In this document: positions 62,567 to 64,000 of the stretch, piece after piece | Layout: every line of letters starts with the position of its first letter | Position numbering within the stretch: position 1 is the stretch's first letter | Assembly: GCA_024231955.1 (NCBI GenBank) | Contig: JAAEPZ010000433.1 | Coordinates: forward strand, 186,001-250,000 | From: a bacterium | Lineage (GTDB): Bacteria > Krumholzibacteriota > Krumholzibacteriia > JACNKJ01 | DNA: 64,000 nt | Reading direction: 5' to 3' | Translations under genes and position numbers: made by a program | The notes under the pieces: model-generated | What the model was told of the DNA's origin: nothing | The model's database searches: none | The model's input: the letters and a program-made list of their open reading frames with translations, nothing else

Positions 62567-63886
62567 ATGAGCAATCCGACCATCACCGAAGAGTATCGCG
62601 CACATTTCACGGATCTGCAGCCCGACGAGCCTGAAGCCCTCAGGCTGTTCCGCAAGGCGGGGTTGAAGACTTTCGGGAAGCTGGGGCTGCCCGCGAGTTC
62701 ACGTGAGGAGTGGCGGTACAATAAACTCACGGCGCTGCGCGACAGGGCTTTCAGGCCCGCGAACGGGAGTCCGGCTGAACCGTCCCCGGAGCAGATCGCC
62801 GATCTGCTGCTGCCCGAAATGGAGACGCAGCGGCTGGTGTTCATCGACGGGCGACACTCGCCCACCCTCTCCCGCATCGGTGAACTGCCCCCGGGCGCGA
62901 CCGTGACCAACCTCACGGGGCACATCGCGGCTCTGGGCGAATTGCCTGCGGGGCTGAATAGCCTGGCCGATCACGAGCACGACCCGTTCACGAACCTGAA
63001 CTCGATGTTCCTCGGTGACGGTCTCTACCTGGATCTCGCGGCCGGAGTAGCGATCGAACAGCCCATTCACCTGCTGTTCCTCAGCAGCGGCGATGAATAT
63101 CTGGCCTCCCCCCGTAACCTGATCAACGCCGCAGAGGGCAGTCGCGCCGTGATCATCGAGAGCTACGCCTCTCTGAACGACAGCGCCGCCTTCACCAACG
63201 TCATCACCGAGGTGGACTGCGCGCCCGGCGCCGATATAGTCCACTACAAGCTCCAGCGGGAGAATGGCGCGACGCAGCATATCGGCCAGTCGCTGGTGCG
63301 GCAGGCGGAGAACAGCCGCTACAAGTCGGTGGAGATCGTGTTCGGCGGAGACATGACGCGCCGTTTCCTCAAGCTCGATCTGCTGGGTGAGAACGCCGAG
63401 TGTGAAGTGAACGCCCTTTACCTTGCGCGTGGCGAGCAGGTGCATGACCTGCGCACGCGCATCACCCACGCGGTGCCCAACTGCGCCACAAGGGAGCTTT
63501 ATAAGGGGATCGTCGACGAGAAAGCACACGGTATATTCGACGGTCTGGTGTACGTCGCACGCGACGCCCAGGTCACCGACGCCCATCAGACGAACCGCAA
63601 CCTGCTGCTGTCTCAGGACGCGCGGGTCAACAGCATGCCCCGGCTGGAGATCTACGCCGACGACGTGAAATGCAGCCATGGTTCGACCACGGGGCAACTG
63701 GAGGAGGAGCAGATTTTCTACCTCCGCTCACGCGGCCTCGCGCCCGACGCGGCGCGCGCACTGCTTACTTTCGCCTTCGCAGGCGAGATCATCGACACGA
63801 TTGAACTGGCGCCCCTGCGGCAACGACTGAGCAGTGAGTTGCTCCGTCGCCTGCCCCAAGGCGAGCTGATCGAGGAGACGCTATGA
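62567..63886 (+). CDS. sufD: Fe-S cluster assembly protein SufD
   Basis: A 439-aa SufB paralog of the SufBCD complex. The N-terminal helical domain runs to about 130 (SSREEWRYNKLTALRDRAF), and the beta-helix follows, with DARVNSMPRLEIYADDVKCSHGSTTG (shown as MPRLEIYADDVKCSHGSTTG). This carries the conserved His and Cys-region motif KCSHGSTTG, close to the functional His of SufD. The end is a helical bundle (DAARALLTFAFAGEII). ATG 62567; the stop overlaps the next ATG as ATGA. Confidence 0.95.
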   Translation: MSNPTITEEYRAHFTDLQPDEPEALRLFRKAGLKTFGKLGLPASSREEWRYNKLTALRDRAFRPANGSPAEPSPEQIADLLLPEMETQRLVFIDGRHSPTLSRIGELPPGATVTNLTGHIAALGELPAGLNSLADHEHDPFTNLNSMFLGDGLYLDLAAGVAIEQPIHLLFLSSGDEYLASPRNLINAAEGSRAVIIESYASLNDSAAFTNVITEVDCAPGADIVHYKLQRENGATQHIGQSLVRQAENSRYKSVEIVFGGDMTRRFLKLDLLGENAECEVNALYLARGEQVHDLRTRITHAVPNCATRELYKGIVDEKAHGIFDGLVYVARDAQVTDAHQTNRNLLLSQDARVNSMPRLEIYADDVKCSHGSTTGQLEEEQIFYLRSRGLAPDAARALLTFAFAGEIIDTIELAPLRQRLSSELLRRLPQGELIEETL

Positions 63887-64000
63887 GCCGACCTGATCCC
63901 TCAGCCTGTCTGAATCTGTCCTCCAGCCGTACTCGTCAGTTGCTGGTCGGCGGTATGCGCCAGGATTTCCCCATCTTCGAGCATCCGATGCGGGGCAAGC
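63883..64000 (+). CDS. sufS: SufS-type cysteine desulfurase, N-terminal fragment cut by the window edge
   Basis: The frame starts at ATG 63883 in an ATGA overlap with sufD and stays open to the edge (39 codons). Residues 27-39 read QDFPIFEHPMRGK, the typical first motif of SufS (DFPI...GK before the YLDNAATT strand). The position after sufD supports the call. It would supply sulfur from cysteine to SufBCD. The first 22 residues are longer than in most SufS proteins. Confidence 0.85.
   Translation, partial: MSRPDPSACLNLSSSRTRQLLVGGMRQDFPIFEHPMRGK

Noticed and set aside
1..64000. tRNA, rRNA, CRISPR array, insertion sequence or prophage
   Set aside because: No T-loop-like GGTTCGAATCC with a matching acceptor stem, no regularly spaced repeats, and no transposase, integrase or phage gene were seen.

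Overview
The window is about 64 kb of moderately GC-rich bacterial chromosome with long, tightly packed operons, many 1-4 nt start/stop overlaps, and promoters that fit a TTGACA-17-TATAAT-like pattern. Three large secreted proteins end in the FlgD-like Ig 'PNPFNP' domain with a terminal K-x-x-L-K. Together with oxygen-sensitive enzymes (a glycyl radical enzyme and a tungsten-type aldehyde oxidoreductase), this suggests an anaerobic member of the FCB superphylum or an allied candidate phylum, for example Krumholzibacteriota, Eiseniibacteriota or Fermentibacterota. No rRNA, tRNA, CRISPR array, insertion sequence or prophage was seen.

Layout: 1-2828 secreted proteins, including an M28 peptidase. 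2966-8680 a heavy-metal exporter, then a two-gene 2-hydroxyacyl-CoA dehydratase/activase system. 9270-12614 a membrane-anchored unknown and two tandem beta-helix proteins. 12696-14903 an NhaD-type antiporter with a conserved unknown. 15133-20642 methionine synthesis (bifunctional MTHFR/homocysteine methyltransferase plus full-length MetH). 20870-26266 a glycyl-radical-enzyme operon with lipid-binding-like small proteins and a DUF6765 protein. 26822-31977 a ThiS/ThiF pair behind an extraordinary split aldehyde oxidoreductase. 32241-34620 a DUF2089 cassette and a XylR-type regulator. 34885-38452 a heterodimeric ABC exporter. 38622-41768 a secreted protein, then threonine dehydrogenase and KBL. 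41960-47475 two large secreted FlgD-domain proteins, one a probable selenoprotein. 47694-50688 Mrp ATPase, a VTT membrane protein and a TPR protein. 51028-53697 three tandem paralogous lipoproteins. 53706-58341 a solute-binding lipoprotein, histidine kinase and sigma-54 activator. 58526-59563 a PNPOx-GNAT fusion. 59735-64000 the SUF iron-sulfur operon, whose Rrf2 regulator fits the heavy demand for Fe-S clusters.

Two items stand out. First, at 27620-31977 the AOR fold is cut exactly between its domain 1 and domain 2. An NADH-dehydrogenase module (NuoE fragment, NuoF, NuoG-type ferredoxin) sits in the cut, and the two polypeptides are coupled by a TAATG junction, so a single NAD-linked AOR complex appears to be encoded by two interleaved fusions. 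Second, at 45475-47475 two same-frame reading frames are joined by one UGA. It falls at the first Cys of a thioredoxin-like CGFC motif in an Omp28-type secreted protein, and is followed by a hairpin with an apical GGUC loop. This looks like a new secreted selenoprotein.

The GRE operon and the AOR operon lie in the same orientation 0.6 kb apart. Glycyl radical eliminases commonly make aldehydes and AORs oxidise them, so a joint pathway is a reasonable but unproven reading.
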